Positions 1 to 8,704 of a stretch of 64,000 bases of DNA are shown here, one piece after another; the stretch's first letter is position 1; each line of letters starts with the position of its first letter. This stretch comes from Pectobacterium aquaticum. GTDB lineage: Bacteria; Pseudomonadota; Gammaproteobacteria; Enterobacterales; Enterobacteriaceae. A model generated the notes under the pieces. The model was not told where the DNA came from, searched no databases, and worked only from the letters and a program-made list of their open reading frames with translations. The translations under genes were made by a program, and so were the position numbers. The stretch spans positions 1,054,001 to 1,118,000 of the forward strand of contig NZ_CP086253.1 of NCBI RefSeq assembly GCF_003382565.3. The letters are read 5' to 3'.

Positions 1-334
1 TCATCATGGCCTGCAAATTCGCGAAAGGGTTATGGGTGGCAACACCGACATCCTTCTGCGCATCTTCACCTGCAACGACGGTCGAACCGTACATATCCGC
101 ATCGGTATATTTTGAATGCTCATGGTCGTGGCAGTAGAGGCACAGCATTTCCCAATTACTGCCATCTTCCGGATTATTGCTGTGATCGTGATCGATGTGG
201 TGAACGGTTAATTCACGCAGGTTGGAATAGACGAATTCGCGTGAACAGCGACCACATACCCACGGGAAAAGTTTGAGCGCTTTTTCGCGGTAGCCGCTTT
301 CAAGTCTGGCATAGTTCTTGGGGATGTAAGCCAT
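1..334 (-). CDS. yajD: YajD-like HNH nuclease family protein (3' end cut by window)
   Basis: Reading leftwards from an ATG at 334-332 gives about 111 codons without a stop up to the window edge. The protein begins MAYIPKNYARLESGYREKAL and matches my memory of E. coli YajD almost residue for residue. It carries a CGRC and a later CLYC cysteine pair, as in zinc-bound HNH domains, around an HHIDHDH core with the DGSNWE segment that follows it. YajD is a small putative HNH endonuclease of unknown biological role. Only a few C-terminal residues should be missing, because E. coli YajD ends shortly after the AMM seen at the edge. The family call is firm; nuclease activity is inferred from the fold. 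Confidence 0.9.
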   Translation of the reverse strand, partial: MAYIPKNYARLESGYREKALKLFPWVCGRCSREFVYSNLRELTVHHIDHDHSNNPEDGSNWEMLCLYCHDHEHSKYTDADMYGSTVVAGEDAQKDVGVATHNPFANLQAMM

Positions 335-440
335 GTGTCAGGTTTCATTCAGAAGGAAAGATGATGTGGATTTTACAACTGCTTGACCTGCAAAGGAAGA
401 ATAGGAAGAGCCTTAACGAACCTATTTGCCGAACGGGAAC

Positions 441-543
441 GGTAGTAACGGAATAGAAGAGTAAAGCGTTTGCGCCATGGATGGCGCAAGCCGAGCGCAC
501 ATGGACGTGTTTACAGCGTCTTTACGATCTATCCGTTACTACC
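441..543. repeat. Palindromic dispersed-repeat candidate between yajD and fadE
   Basis: The outer arms GGTAGTAACGGAATAG (441-456) and CTATCCGTTACTACC (529-543) are inverted copies differing by one base. Inside lies a tight inverted repeat, TTGCGCCAT (470-478) and ATGGCGCAA (481-489). The whole could fold into one cruciform or RNA hairpin. This nested form is typical of small non-coding palindromic repeats in enterobacteria, but I cannot name the family. The ORFs that cross it are probably spurious. Confidence 0.5.
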
Positions 544-566
544 GCTCAATGGTTTTTATCGGTAGG

Positions 567-593
567 AACAGGCCGCCATATTGGCGGCCTGTT
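567..593 (-). terminator. Terminator hairpin after fadE
   Basis: A perfect 12-bp stem, AACAGGCCGCCA (567-578) and TGGCGGCCTGTT (582-593), with a 3-base loop lies directly beyond the fadE stop codon. The strong GC stem fits an intrinsic terminator. A clear U-tract is lacking on the fadE strand, so efficiency is uncertain. Confidence 0.6.
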
Positions 594-598
594 TCTGT

Positions 599-3046
599 TT
601 ATGCTGCTTCGGTTTTTCTTTCCGGTTGCGGTACGGGCGCGGGCTTGTTGGCGGCCAGTGCATCGAATGCAAAGTCATCCACGTTGATTGAACGTAAGCG
701 GCTGGCTTCCGCTTTGGTCAGAATATCCGCTTCTTCTGCGGTAATCTGACCTTCGATCAGCGCCTGCTCTGCCAACTGATCCAATCGCATGAACGGCAGC
801 GGTTTGTCGCTGGCCTTCGACAGGCGTTGGTAAATTGGCTCGGCGGCCATGATATCCAGCAGTGCCTCTTCCAGCAGCCCGATAGGGTTGTGTTCGCTGG
901 TAACCAGATATTGACCGCGCCCCAAACGGCTGCGCGTTTCTGACGGCGTTTGCAGAATCTTCGCGACCTCATGGTCGAGGCGGTCAGACGGTGCTGGGCA
1001 GCGCAGACCCAGCGGGAAGATAATAAAGGTCAGCAACCCTGCGACGGCACGATTCGGGAAGTTACGCAGCAGATCGTCCAGCGCCTGCTCAGCCTGATGC
1101 AGACTGTCCTGCACGCCCCAGTGCACCAGCGGTAAATCTGCTTTCTGACGCCCTTCATCCTCATAGCGTTTCAGCGTCGCGGAAGCCAGATAAAGCTGGC
1201 TGAGAATATCCCCGAGACGCGCGGAGATACGCTCACGACGTTTCAGACTGCCGCCGAGTACCGCCATCGACACATCCGCCAGCAGCGCCAGGTTCGCGCT
1301 GAGTCGGTTGAGCTGCTGATAGTAGCGACGTGTTTTGTCGTTCACTGGCGCACGGCTTAGAAGGCCGTTGGTCAACCCAAGCCAGAAGCTGCGCACTGTG
1401 TTGCTACCGACGTGGCCGATGTGACCCACCAGCGAGCGGTCAAAGCGTGATACGTCGTTTTCCTGCGCGGCTGCCATTTCTTCCAGCACATAAGGGTGAC
1501 AGCGGATGGCGCCTTGTCCGAAGATGATCATACTGCGCGTCAGAATATTCGCCCCTTCCACGGTGATCGCAATCGGTGCGCCCTGATAGCTGCGCGCCAG
1601 GAAGTTGGACGGGCCAAGACAGATGCCTTTACCGCCGGCGATATCCATCGCATCCATCACGCTGCGCTGACCGCGGTGGGTACAGTGATATTTGACGATA
1701 GCGGAGAGCACCGCCGGTTTTTCACCCTGCATGATGCCGCTGGTAATCAGCGTCGCGGCGGCGTCCATCACGTAAGCGTTACCCGCAATGCGTGCCAGCG
1801 GTTCTTCGATGCCTTCCATCTTACCGATGGAGATTTTGAACTGGCGGCGAATGTGCGCGTAAGCACCGATGCCGAGGGCAATCGACTTCAGTCCGCCGGT
1901 AGAGTTAGACGGCAGCGTAATGCCGCGTCCGACCGACAGGCACTCCATCAGCATACGCCATCCCTGACCCGCCATCTTCGCGCCGCCGATGATGTAATCC
2001 AGCGGAACAAAAATATTCTCCCCCTGCGTTGGCCCGTTCTGGAACGGCACGTTCAGTGGGAAATGGCGGCGGCCGATTTTAACGCCGTCGGTGTCCGTCG
2101 GAATCAACGCACAGGTAATGCCTACATCGTCTTGATCGCCTAACAGATGGTCGGGATCGTACAGCTTAAAGGCCAGCCCCAGCACGGTGGCGACGGGGGC
2201 GAGTGTGATATAGCGTTTATTCCAAGTCAGGCGCATGCCCACGACCTGTTCGCCGTGCCAGTTGCCGTAGCAGACTATGCCAGTATCGGGAATCGAGCCT
2301 GCATCAGAGCCCGCTTCCGGGCTGGTTAGCGCAAAGCAGGGGACTTCCTGACCGCGTGCCAGACGTGGCAGATAGTGATCTTTTTGCGCATCCGTACCGT
2401 AATGTTGCAGCAGTTCACCGGGGCCGAGTGAGTTAGGCACGCCGACGGTGATTGCCACAATGCTGGAAACGCCCGCCAGTTTTTGCAGCACCTGTGCCTG
2501 TGCATAGGCCGAGAATTCCAGCCCGCCGTACTGCTTCTTGATGATCATGGCGAAGAAGCGGTGTTCTTTTAAATATTCCCACAGTTCTGGCGGGATATCG
2601 GCGCGTTCGTGGGTGATTTCAAAGTCGTTTGCCATTCGGCAGGCTTCAGCAACTGGCCCGTCGATAAACGCTTGCTCTTCGGCGGTCAACTGCGGACGCG
2701 GATAGTTATGCAGCTTTTTCCAGTCCGGCGCGCCGCGAAACAGGTCGCCTTCCCACCAGGTTGTCCCAGCATCAATCGCTTCTTTCTCTGTGTTCGACAT
2801 CGGCGGCATGACTTTCTGGAACATGCGCAGCGCGGAAGCAGAAACCAGCTTTTGGCGCAGGGTCGGAACCGTAATCGGAATCAGCAGAATCACGAGTGGA
2901 ATCATCAGCCAGACGGGCCACAGTAACATGGCGGACATGGCCGCGAAGTAGGCTAGTAGGATGGCACTGCTGAGCAGCAAACTGAGCCGATGGTAAAACA
3001 TCGCGCCGATGATAATCAGTAGGAGGAGGATACTGACAGCAACCAT
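599..3046 (-). CDS. fadE: Acyl-CoA dehydrogenase FadE
   Basis: This 815-residue protein is nearly the length of E. coli FadE (814) and matches it along the whole sequence as I remember it. FadE is the FAD enzyme for the first step of fatty-acid beta-oxidation, forming trans-2-enoyl-CoA. Residues 3-58 form two hydrophobic segments, consistent with membrane attachment. The conserved stretch GTTWWEGDLFRGAPDWKKLH follows at about residue 95, and the acyl-CoA dehydrogenase signature CFALTSPEAGSDAG lies near residue 240. The gene is a single unit: a hairpin follows the stop, and about 120 bases upstream of the start is a FadR-type operator, so repression by FadR in the absence of long-chain acyl-CoA is likely. 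The start agrees with the E. coli N-terminus. Confidence 0.97.
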   Translation of the reverse strand: MVAVSILLLLIIIGAMFYHRLSLLLSSAILLAYFAAMSAMLLWPVWLMIPLVILLIPITVPTLRQKLVSASALRMFQKVMPPMSNTEKEAIDAGTTWWEGDLFRGAPDWKKLHNYPRPQLTAEEQAFIDGPVAEACRMANDFEITHERADIPPELWEYLKEHRFFAMIIKKQYGGLEFSAYAQAQVLQKLAGVSSIVAITVGVPNSLGPGELLQHYGTDAQKDHYLPRLARGQEVPCFALTSPEAGSDAGSIPDTGIVCYGNWHGEQVVGMRLTWNKRYITLAPVATVLGLAFKLYDPDHLLGDQDDVGITCALIPTDTDGVKIGRRHFPLNVPFQNGPTQGENIFVPLDYIIGGAKMAGQGWRMLMECLSVGRGITLPSNSTGGLKSIALGIGAYAHIRRQFKISIGKMEGIEEPLARIAGNAYVMDAAATLITSGIMQGEKPAVLSAIVKYHCTHRGQRSVMDAMDIAGGKGICLGPSNFLARSYQGAPIAITVEGANILTRSMIIFGQGAIRCHPYVLEEMAAAQENDVSRFDRSLVGHIGHVGSNTVRSFWLGLTNGLLSRAPVNDKTRRYYQQLNRLSANLALLADVSMAVLGGSLKRRERISARLGDILSQLYLASATLKRYEDEGRQKADLPLVHWGVQDSLHQAEQALDDLLRNFPNRAVAGLLTFIIFPLGLRCPAPSDRLDHEVAKILQTPSETRSRLGRGQYLVTSEHNPIGLLEEALLDIMAAEPIYQRLSKASDKPLPFMRLDQLAEQALIEGQITAEEADILTKAEASRLRSINVDDFAFDALAANKPAPVPQPERKTEAA

Positions 3047-3396
3047 AACGTGTCTCCAGCATTGTGATCGAATGGAGGGTTTTCACCTTACCACCAAGCG
3101 TTACGTGGTAGTGGAAAGTGAGAACCGTTTTTATCAGTGAAATAAGGCGTAATAGGTCAATGTTATAAGAGGTCTGACCTGTTGCTTATATTCGTTGTAG
3201 TTTATCTGATTATTTTTATCAATTCGTTTACATCATAATTACAACTCACTTCACAAACCGAGCGGCAGCCGTGTGTTTTCTGACGGGCATCAGCGATCCT
3301 CTCAATCCCGTGATTACGCGCTTCTCGCTGTTGGCACGATCCGCTACACTGCTGAACAGAAAAGAATGTTGTCACCAGACAAAATGAGAGGACTCC
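3047..3396. other. Divergent fadE / lpcA regulatory region
   Basis: This 350-base gap separates divergent fadE and lpcA. It holds the FadR-type site at 3167-3183 and an AT-rich stretch at 3185-3245 that could carry promoters for either gene. A purine-rich GAGAGGA just before 3397 serves as the lpcA ribosome-binding site. I see no gene in it. Confidence 0.6.
3167..3183. promoter_or_regulatory. FadR operator upstream of fadE
   Basis: The 17-mer AAGAGGTCTGACCTGTT has the dyad core GGTC-T-GACC of FadR operators. It lies 121 bases upstream of the fadE start, where a promoter-overlapping repressor site is plausible. In E. coli fadE is repressed by FadR. The match is by eye only. Confidence 0.75.
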
Positions 3397-3978
3397 ATGT
3401 ATCAGGATTTAATCCGTAGTGAACTGAAAGAAGCGGCAGAAACACTGAATAATTTCTTGAGTGATGACGCGAACATTCAGTCGATTCAAAATGCTGCGGT
3501 ACTGCTGGCTAACGCGTTTAAAGCGGGCGGTAAAGTGATCTCCTGCGGTAACGGTGGTTCACACTGTGATGCCATGCACTTTGCCGAAGAGCTGACGGGC
3601 CGCTACCGCGAGAATCGACCGGGCTATCCGGCCATTGCGATTTCCGATCCGAGCCACCTGTCCTGCGTCAGCAACGATTTTGGCTATGACTTTGTCTTCT
3701 CTCGCTATGTTGAATCGCTGGGGCGTGAAGGCGATGTGCTGCTGGGGATTTCCACTTCGGGTAACTCTGGCAACATTATTAAAGCCATTGCGGCGGCAAA
3801 AGCGAAAGGCATGAAGGTCATTACGCTGACTGGGAAAGACGGCGGTAAAATGGCAGGTTCGGCCGATGTGGAAATTCGTGTTCCGCATTTCGGTTATGCC
3901 GACCGTATTCAGGAAATCCATATCAAAGCGATTCACATCCTGATTCAACTGATTGAAAAAGAGATGGCGGATCAGTAA
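3397..3978 (+). CDS. lpcA: Sedoheptulose-7-phosphate isomerase (GmhA/LpcA)
   Basis: LpcA converts sedoheptulose 7-phosphate to D-glycero-D-manno-heptose 7-phosphate, the first committed step towards the heptose of the LPS inner core; the enzyme is cytoplasmic. The 193-residue protein has the family's usual length (192 in E. coli). It is a SIS-domain protein with the phosphate-binding SCGNGGSH at about residues 49-56, [10 protein letters not shown] near 117, and the C-terminal [14 protein letters not shown] that carries active-site residues. A GAGAGGA ribosome-binding site precedes the ATG. yafJ follows after 50 bases in the same direction, as in E. coli. Loss would be expected to give a deep-rough LPS. 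Confidence 0.97.
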
Positions 3979-4028
3979 GCCACATTAATTCGCTCTAAAC
4001 GGGCAAGAAGGGAAGGGTAGGAAGTCAG

Positions 4029-4796
4029 ATGTGTGAATTGCTGGGGATGAGCGCGAATGTGCCGACGGATATCTGCTTTAGCTTTACCGGGCTGATACAG
4101 CGCGGTGGGAAAACGGGACCGCATCGGGATGGCTGGGGAATTACCTTTTATGAAGGGAACGGCTGTCGTACGTTCAAAGACCCTCTGCCAAGCTATAATT
4201 CGCCGATTGCCCGGCTAGTGCAGGATTACCCTATCAAATCGTGTGCGGTGGTTTCACACATCCGGCAAGCCAATCGCGGTGCGGTGTCGCTGGAAAATAC
4301 CCATCCCTTTACGCGTGAGCTGTGGGGGCGGAACTGGACGTTCGCCCACAACGGGCAACTGAAAGGCTACCATTCCCTGAAAACAGGCATGTTTCGCCCT
4401 GTTGGCCAGACGGACAGCGAATTTGCTTTCTGCTGGCTGCTGTCCCAACTGGCTGAACGCTACCCGCGTACGCCGGGCAACTGGCCAGCGGTATTCCGCT
4501 ATATCGCCAAGCAGGCCGATGTCTTGCGGGAGAAAGGCGTGTTTAACATGCTGCTGTCGGACGGGCGCTTTGTGATGGGGTATTGCTCAACCAAACTCTA
4601 CTGGATCACTCGCCGCGCGCCGTTTGGTAAAGCGACGCTGTTGGATCAGGATGTGGAGATTGATTTCCAGCAGCAGACGACACCCAATGATGTCGTCACC
4701 GTGCTGGCGACGCAGCCGCTAACGGGCAACGAAACCTGGCATCAGATTATGCCAGGTGAATTCGTTCTATTTTGTTTCGGCGAGCGCGTACTTTAA
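4029..4796 (+). CDS. yafJ: Class II glutamine amidotransferase YafJ
   Basis: The protein begins MCELLGMSANVP, so removal of the initiator Met exposes Cys2, the N-terminal nucleophile of class II (Ntn) glutamine amidotransferases. The fold signatures RGGKTGPHRDGWG (near residue 28), SHIRQANRG (near 79) and FAHNGQL (near 107) are all present. The 255-residue length fits E. coli YafJ. The family hydrolyses glutamine to ammonia, but the acceptor of YafJ is not known to me. It lies 50 bases after lpcA in the same direction. Its last 30 bases overlap the end of the convergent yafK gene, so the two transcripts share complementary 3' ends. Confidence 0.92.
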   Translation: MCELLGMSANVPTDICFSFTGLIQRGGKTGPHRDGWGITFYEGNGCRTFKDPLPSYNSPIARLVQDYPIKSCAVVSHIRQANRGAVSLENTHPFTRELWGRNWTFAHNGQLKGYHSLKTGMFRPVGQTDSEFAFCWLLSQLAERYPRTPGNWPAVFRYIAKQADVLREKGVFNMLLSDGRFVMGYCSTKLYWITRRAPFGKATLLDQDVEIDFQQQTTPNDVVTVLATQPLTGNETWHQIMPGEFVLFCFGERVL

Positions 4797-5522
4797 GCTC
4801 GGCTGGCTGGTCATCAACGGTGGGTTAACGACGTATTGTCCGTTAAACACTGTGATAGCCGGTGGCTGATTGTGCTGATTAAAATAGGCGTACCCCGGCT
4901 GAAGCTGTTTCCAGAAGCTGGCGTAGGTGGAATTACGGTGGCGCTGCATGTTCTGTTCCGTCATACGGAACGGGTAGATGGCGATATCAATTTTCGCCTG
5001 CCCGTTGCGTAGCGCCGCTTCGGCATAGCGATAAATCTCATCCATATAGGTGTTGGTCATGGCATAGCAGCCAACCGACACACACTCACCGTGGATCATC
5101 AAATAACGACCGGAATATCCCTGTGATTTATCATAGTCATTGGGGAAGCCGATATTGATCGCGCGATAATAGTGGCTGTCTGGCTTGAGCTGACGCAGGT
5201 CAACCTGATAGAAACCTTCCGGGCTTTTTAAATCGCCCTCAACGCGTTTTGGCCCTAACCCGCCTGAATATTTACAGATGGGGTATTGTTCCAATAAACG
5301 ATAGTCGTTACCGACTTTCGCATAAAGTTCGAATATCCGCTCTTCTTTAAAGATCTGAATATAGATCGGAGAGCCTAATAATTGCTGTTTTAATTCTTTT
5401 GCTATCGGCGCTAGCGGCGGTGCGGTCTCGCTGGCGGCGCTGGTAACAACACTGGCTTCGCTGGTAATAACAAGAGAAGGCAAAAAAAACAACATCGCAA
5501 ACGACAGCGCGATTTTTTGCAT
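4767..5522 (-). CDS. yafK: L,D-transpeptidase-fold protein YafK (DpaA/LdtF)
   Basis: The protein starts with a signal peptide (MQKIALSFAMLFFLPSLVIT), so it acts in the periplasm. The catalytic YkuD-type motif HGECVSVGCYAMT includes the nucleophilic Cys of SVGC and the preceding His. In E. coli the homologue YafK (DpaA/LdtF) works on peptidoglycan-lipoprotein attachment, with reports that it releases Braun lipoprotein from the wall. That role is taken from the family and is not visible here. The length of 251 residues compares with about 246 in E. coli. The gene runs opposite to yafJ and its 3' end overlaps yafJ by 30 bases. Confidence 0.92.
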   Translation of the reverse strand: MQKIALSFAMLFFLPSLVITSEASVVTSAASETAPPLAPIAKELKQQLLGSPIYIQIFKEERIFELYAKVGNDYRLLEQYPICKYSGGLGPKRVEGDLKSPEGFYQVDLRQLKPDSHYYRAINIGFPNDYDKSQGYSGRYLMIHGECVSVGCYAMTNTYMDEIYRYAEAALRNGQAKIDIAIYPFRMTEQNMQRHRNSTYASFWKQLQPGYAYFNQHNQPPAITVFNGQYVVNPPLMTSQPSLKYALAETK

Positions 5523-5720
5523 TATGGTTCCTGATAATAAAATTGCTTGCTACATGCGGCATCCGCGTCGCGCGACTGGTGTTTTAGCGAAAGCGTTGGG
5601 ACTGCCGTTATCGGTATCTATTTCGTCGGCGAATAGGCAGCGACGAAAACGAAATCACATTATCATTGGTTTCGTATTAATCAAGCGTTGAAAAGCGCTA
5701 AAAAATAACATTTACAAAAA

Positions 5721-5744
5721 ACGGCCCGAAAGGCTGCGGGCCGT
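5721..5744 (-). terminator. Intrinsic terminator for leftward transcription
   Basis: The stem ACGGCCCG (5721-5728) pairs with CGGGCCGT (5737-5744). On the minus strand it is followed by a U-tract (A run 5715-5720). It is the former terminator of the methyltransferase gene whose remnant lies just upstream on that strand. Confidence 0.8.
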
Positions 5745-5789
5745 TCAAATTTGAGGTCGTTTTGAGGTCGTTAATTGCGGGAAAGTGCG

Positions 5790-6066
5790 TCAGGCGCGGC
5801 TGGCTTCTATCATCATAATGTCGGTGACAAAGGAACCATCTGCCTGTACGTCAAAATGCTGTACCACCTCATCCGGCAACGTTTTTTGCAGTTCACGAAT
5901 CGCAACAGCGAAATGCTCTGGCGTGCGCATACGGGCGATCCAACTGCTGAATTCCAGCGTCAGCCTGTCGCTGGTGATGTTACGCACGATAAACCCTGCG
6001 TCGGTAAAGAAGCTCAGCCATTCGCCCGGTGCGTAATTACGCACGTGTGAGGTATCGCGCAGCTTG
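5790..6066 (-). pseudogene. C-terminal remnant of a SAM-dependent methyltransferase
   Basis: The minus strand encodes about 92 residues, from RDTSHVRNYAPGEWLSFF to a natural stop after DIMMIEASRA. This pattern (SHVRNYAPGEW, then SSWIARMRTPEHF, then a DGSFVTDIMMIE tail) resembles the C-terminal third of class I methyltransferases of the UbiE/COQ5 type. The N-terminal SAM-binding domain is missing. To the right, homology stops near 6066, where the dinB promoter begins. The original terminator is kept at 5721-5744, so this looks like a 5'-truncated gene. An open frame to 6131 exists only by chance across the dinB leader. The methyltransferase identity is from memory of the family and is moderately sure. 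Confidence 0.65.
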
Positions 6067-6083
6067 TCTATACTGACTTTGGT

Positions 6084-6099
6084 CTGTATATTTATACAG
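6084..6099 (+). promoter_or_regulatory. LexA (SOS) box of dinB
   Basis: CTGTATATTTATACAG is a perfect CTGT-N8-ACAG SOS box with an AT-rich centre, 18 bases before the dinB start codon. dinB is a LexA regulon gene in E. coli. Confidence 0.92.
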
Positions 6100-6117
6100 T
6101 ATTGTCGGAGGGCCAGT

Positions 6118-7176
6118 ATGCGCAAAATCATTCATGTTGATATGGACTGCTTCTACGCAGCAATTGAGATGCGTGATAACCCGCGCCTGCGCGATATTCC
6201 TCTGGCGATTGGTGGAAGCGCCGATCGCCGTGGCGTCATTAGCACCGCGAACTATCCTGCCCGACGCTACGGTGTCCGCAGTGCGATGGCAACGGCAACC
6301 GCCTTGCGTCTCTGTCCACACCTCACGTTGTTGCCGGGTCGCATGGAGGTGTATAAGTCCACCTCGCGCCAAATCCGCGAGATCTTCGCCCGCTACACGT
6401 CGCTGATCGAACCGCTTTCTCTGGATGAAGCCTATCTGGATGTCACCGATAGCCCGTACTGCAACGGTTCGGCGACGCGTATCGCTGAAGAAATCCGTCG
6501 AACCATCGCCGATGAATTGAATCTGACAGCCTCGGCGGGGATTGCACCCATCAAGTTTCTGGCGAAGATCGCGTCTGAATTAAATAAGCCGAATGGACAA
6601 TATGTGATTACACCGGAGCAGGTGGATGATTTCCTGCTGATGCTACCGCTGGAGAAGATACCCGGCGTTGGGAAGGTGACGGCGAAGCGGCTGGAGGAAC
6701 GTGGCCTGCATACCTGTGCCGATGTTCGGGTGTATGCGCTGGCGGACCTGCTTAAAGAATTCGGTAAGTTTGGCCGTGTGCTGTGGGAGCGATGTCAGGG
6801 GATCGATGAGCGACGGATTTCACCCGATCGGCTGAGGAAGTCGGTCGGTGTGGAGAAGACGCTGGCACAGGATATCCACGACTGGGAACAGTGTGAAAAC
6901 CTGATCGAACAGCTCTATGAGGAGCTGGAAGTCCGCCTGAAAAGGGTGAAGCCCGATCTGCATATTGCGCGTCAGGGTGTCAAACTCAAGTTTGATGATT
7001 TTCAGCAAACCACGCAGGAGCATGTGTGGCCGGTGCTGAATAAACAGGATCTGTTGAAGATTGCGCAGCAAACCTGGCAGGAGCGGCGTAAATCCAGAGG
7101 TGTCCGACTGGTCGGACTGCATGTGACACTGCTCGACCCGCAAATTGAGCGACAGCTGGTGTTTGATTGGGGATAA
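6118..7176 (+). CDS. dinB: DNA polymerase IV (Y-family)
   Basis: Pol IV is the error-prone Y-family polymerase induced by SOS for lesion bypass. The start was placed at 6118 (MRKIIHVDMDCF) because it matches E. coli DinB, has a GGAGG ribosome-binding site, and lies just after the SOS box; the open frame extends 54 bases further upstream without support. This gives 352 residues (351 in E. coli). The catalytic acidic residues are visible as D8 in HVDMDCF and the SLDEAYLD pair near 103-104. Residue 13, the steric-gate Phe in E. coli, is Tyr here. Helix-hairpin-helix IPGVGKVTAKRL lies near residue 180. The C-terminal QLVFDWG resembles the beta-clamp-binding tail QLVLGL of E. coli. Confidence 0.97.
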   Translation: MRKIIHVDMDCFYAAIEMRDNPRLRDIPLAIGGSADRRGVISTANYPARRYGVRSAMATATALRLCPHLTLLPGRMEVYKSTSRQIREIFARYTSLIEPLSLDEAYLDVTDSPYCNGSATRIAEEIRRTIADELNLTASAGIAPIKFLAKIASELNKPNGQYVITPEQVDDFLLMLPLEKIPGVGKVTAKRLEERGLHTCADVRVYALADLLKEFGKFGRVLWERCQGIDERRISPDRLRKSVGVEKTLAQDIHDWEQCENLIEQLYEELEVRLKRVKPDLHIARQGVKLKFDDFQQTTQEHVWPVLNKQDLLKIAQQTWQERRKSRGVRLVGLHVTLLDPQIERQLVFDWG

Positions 7177-7195
7177 GGCTGTTGAGTTGAGGATA

Positions 7196-7231
7196 AAAAC
7201 AGGGCGACGTCTATGCGCCGCCCTGTTTTTT
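7196..7231. terminator. Bidirectional terminator between dinB and pepD
   Basis: The arms AAAACAGGGCG (7196-7206) and CGCCCTGTTTT (7219-7229) form a stem with a T run on one side and an A run on the other, so it can stop both dinB and the convergent pepD. Confidence 0.85.
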
Positions 7232-7243
7232 ATGACTACGCGA

Positions 7244-8704
7244 TTAAGCGCGTGGCGGAATCGCTTTCAGCAGCGCTGTCAGCAATTTCCAGTACAGATC
7301 GACGCTGCCGATATGCACTTGTTCATCCGGCGAGTGTGGCCCGGTGATGGTCGGCCCGATGGAAACCATATCCATGTCTGGGTACGGTTTTTTGAACAGA
7401 CCGCATTCCAGACCGGCGTGAATCACCATGATGTTCGGCGTCTTGTTGAACAGCTTCTGATACGTTTCACGCACCAGCGCCATGACCGGCGAATGCGCAT
7501 CCGGCTGCCAGCCTGGGTAACCGCCTTTCGGTGACGTTTTCGCGCCAGCCAACTGGCCCAGCGACGTCAGCGTACCGACGACGGCGTCTTTACCGCTGTC
7601 GATCAGCGAACGAATCAGGCAGATAATTTCCGCGTGGTCGTCTTCCATCGTGACAACACCGAGGTTCAATGACGTTTCTACTACGCCTTTGACTTCGTCG
7701 CTCATGCGGATCACGCCGTTCGGCGTGGCGTTGAGCAGCGCCAGCAGACGATCGCGGCTGTCTTGCGTCAGCGGGTGCTCGTTGCTGTCGCTGGCTTCCA
7801 CCAGTACGGTCACGTTTTTCTCAACGGCGGACAGTTCATTTTTCAGCACGGCCAAATAGTCTTGGCTCAGCGCTTTCAACTGCTCGACGTTAGCGGCAGG
7901 CAGTAACAGCGTGGCGAAGGCTTCACGCGGAATCGCGTTACGCAGCGTCCCACCGTTCAGATCGAGAATGCGGATATCCAGCGCTTGCGCCTGCTCGAAC
8001 AGGAAACGAGCCAGCAGTTTATTGGCGTTGCCCAGCCCTAAATGGATGTCACCACCGGAGTGGCCGCCTTTCAGCCCTTTAATCGTCAGCTTCAGCGTTT
8101 GATAACCGACAGGTGGCAGTTCGCGCACCAGCGGCAGATGGGTGATGAAATCAATACCGCCAGCGCAACCCATGTAGATCTCGCCTTCTTCTTCCGAATC
8201 GGTATTGATCAGGATTTCGCCCTGAAGCCAGTTAGGCTGCAGACCAAACGCGCCATCCATACCGGCTTCTTCCGTCATGGTCAGCAGCACTTCCAGCGGA
8301 CCGTGCTCGACGCTCGGATCGGCCAGCACCGCCAGCGCAGAGGCCATACCGATGCCGTTATCTGCGCCCAGCGTGGTGCCGCGTGCTTTCAGCCACTCAC
8401 CGTCAACGTAAGGCTGGATCGGATCGGTAGTGAAATCGTGTACGGTATCGTTGTTTTTCTGCGGCACCATGTCCAGATGCGCCTGCAACACGACAGGTTT
8501 GCGATTTTCCATGCCTGCGGTTGCCGCTTTGCGCAGCAGAATATTGCCGACCTGATCGCGCTCGGTATAGATGCCTTTTTCTTTAGCCCATTCCAGAATG
8601 TGCTCGGCCAGCGCTTCTTCATGATAAGACGGGTGCGGAATGGAACAGATCTTGGCGAAAATATCCCACAGAGGTTGGGGGGACAGTTGAGACAATTCAG
8701 ACAC
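7244..8704 (-). CDS. pepD: Cytosol non-specific dipeptidase (aminoacyl-histidine dipeptidase)
   Basis: PepD is a cytoplasmic M20-family zinc dipeptidase of broad specificity, also called carnosinase-like or Xaa-His dipeptidase. The 486 residues agree with E. coli (485). Metal-binding and catalytic motifs are visible in order: LQAHLDMVPQ near residue 75, GTTLGADNGIGMA near 112, and MTEEAGMDGA near 145. The C-terminal VIHAGLECGLF supplies another conserved His/Glu segment. pepD and gpt are divergent with a 330-base gap, as in E. coli. It shares a bidirectional terminator with dinB. Confidence 0.96.
   Translation of the reverse strand: MSELSQLSPQPLWDIFAKICSIPHPSYHEEALAEHILEWAKEKGIYTERDQVGNILLRKAATAGMENRKPVVLQAHLDMVPQKNNDTVHDFTTDPIQPYVDGEWLKARGTTLGADNGIGMASALAVLADPSVEHGPLEVLLTMTEEAGMDGAFGLQPNWLQGEILINTDSEEEGEIYMGCAGGIDFITHLPLVRELPPVGYQTLKLTIKGLKGGHSGGDIHLGLGNANKLLARFLFEQAQALDIRILDLNGGTLRNAIPREAFATLLLPAANVEQLKALSQDYLAVLKNELSAVEKNVTVLVEASDSNEHPLTQDSRDRLLALLNATPNGVIRMSDEVKGVVETSLNLGVVTMEDDHAEIICLIRSLIDSGKDAVVGTLTSLGQLAGAKTSPKGGYPGWQPDAHSPVMALVRETYQKLFNKTPNIMVIHAGLECGLFKKPYPDMDMVSIGPTITGPHSPDEQVHIGSVDLYWKLLTALLKAIPPRA

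Noticed and set aside
1496..2143. 215-residue frame antisense to fadE, and similar long antisense frames over pepD, frsA, tssC and tssK
   Set aside because: They follow from GC-rich codon use of the real gene and have no signals of their own.
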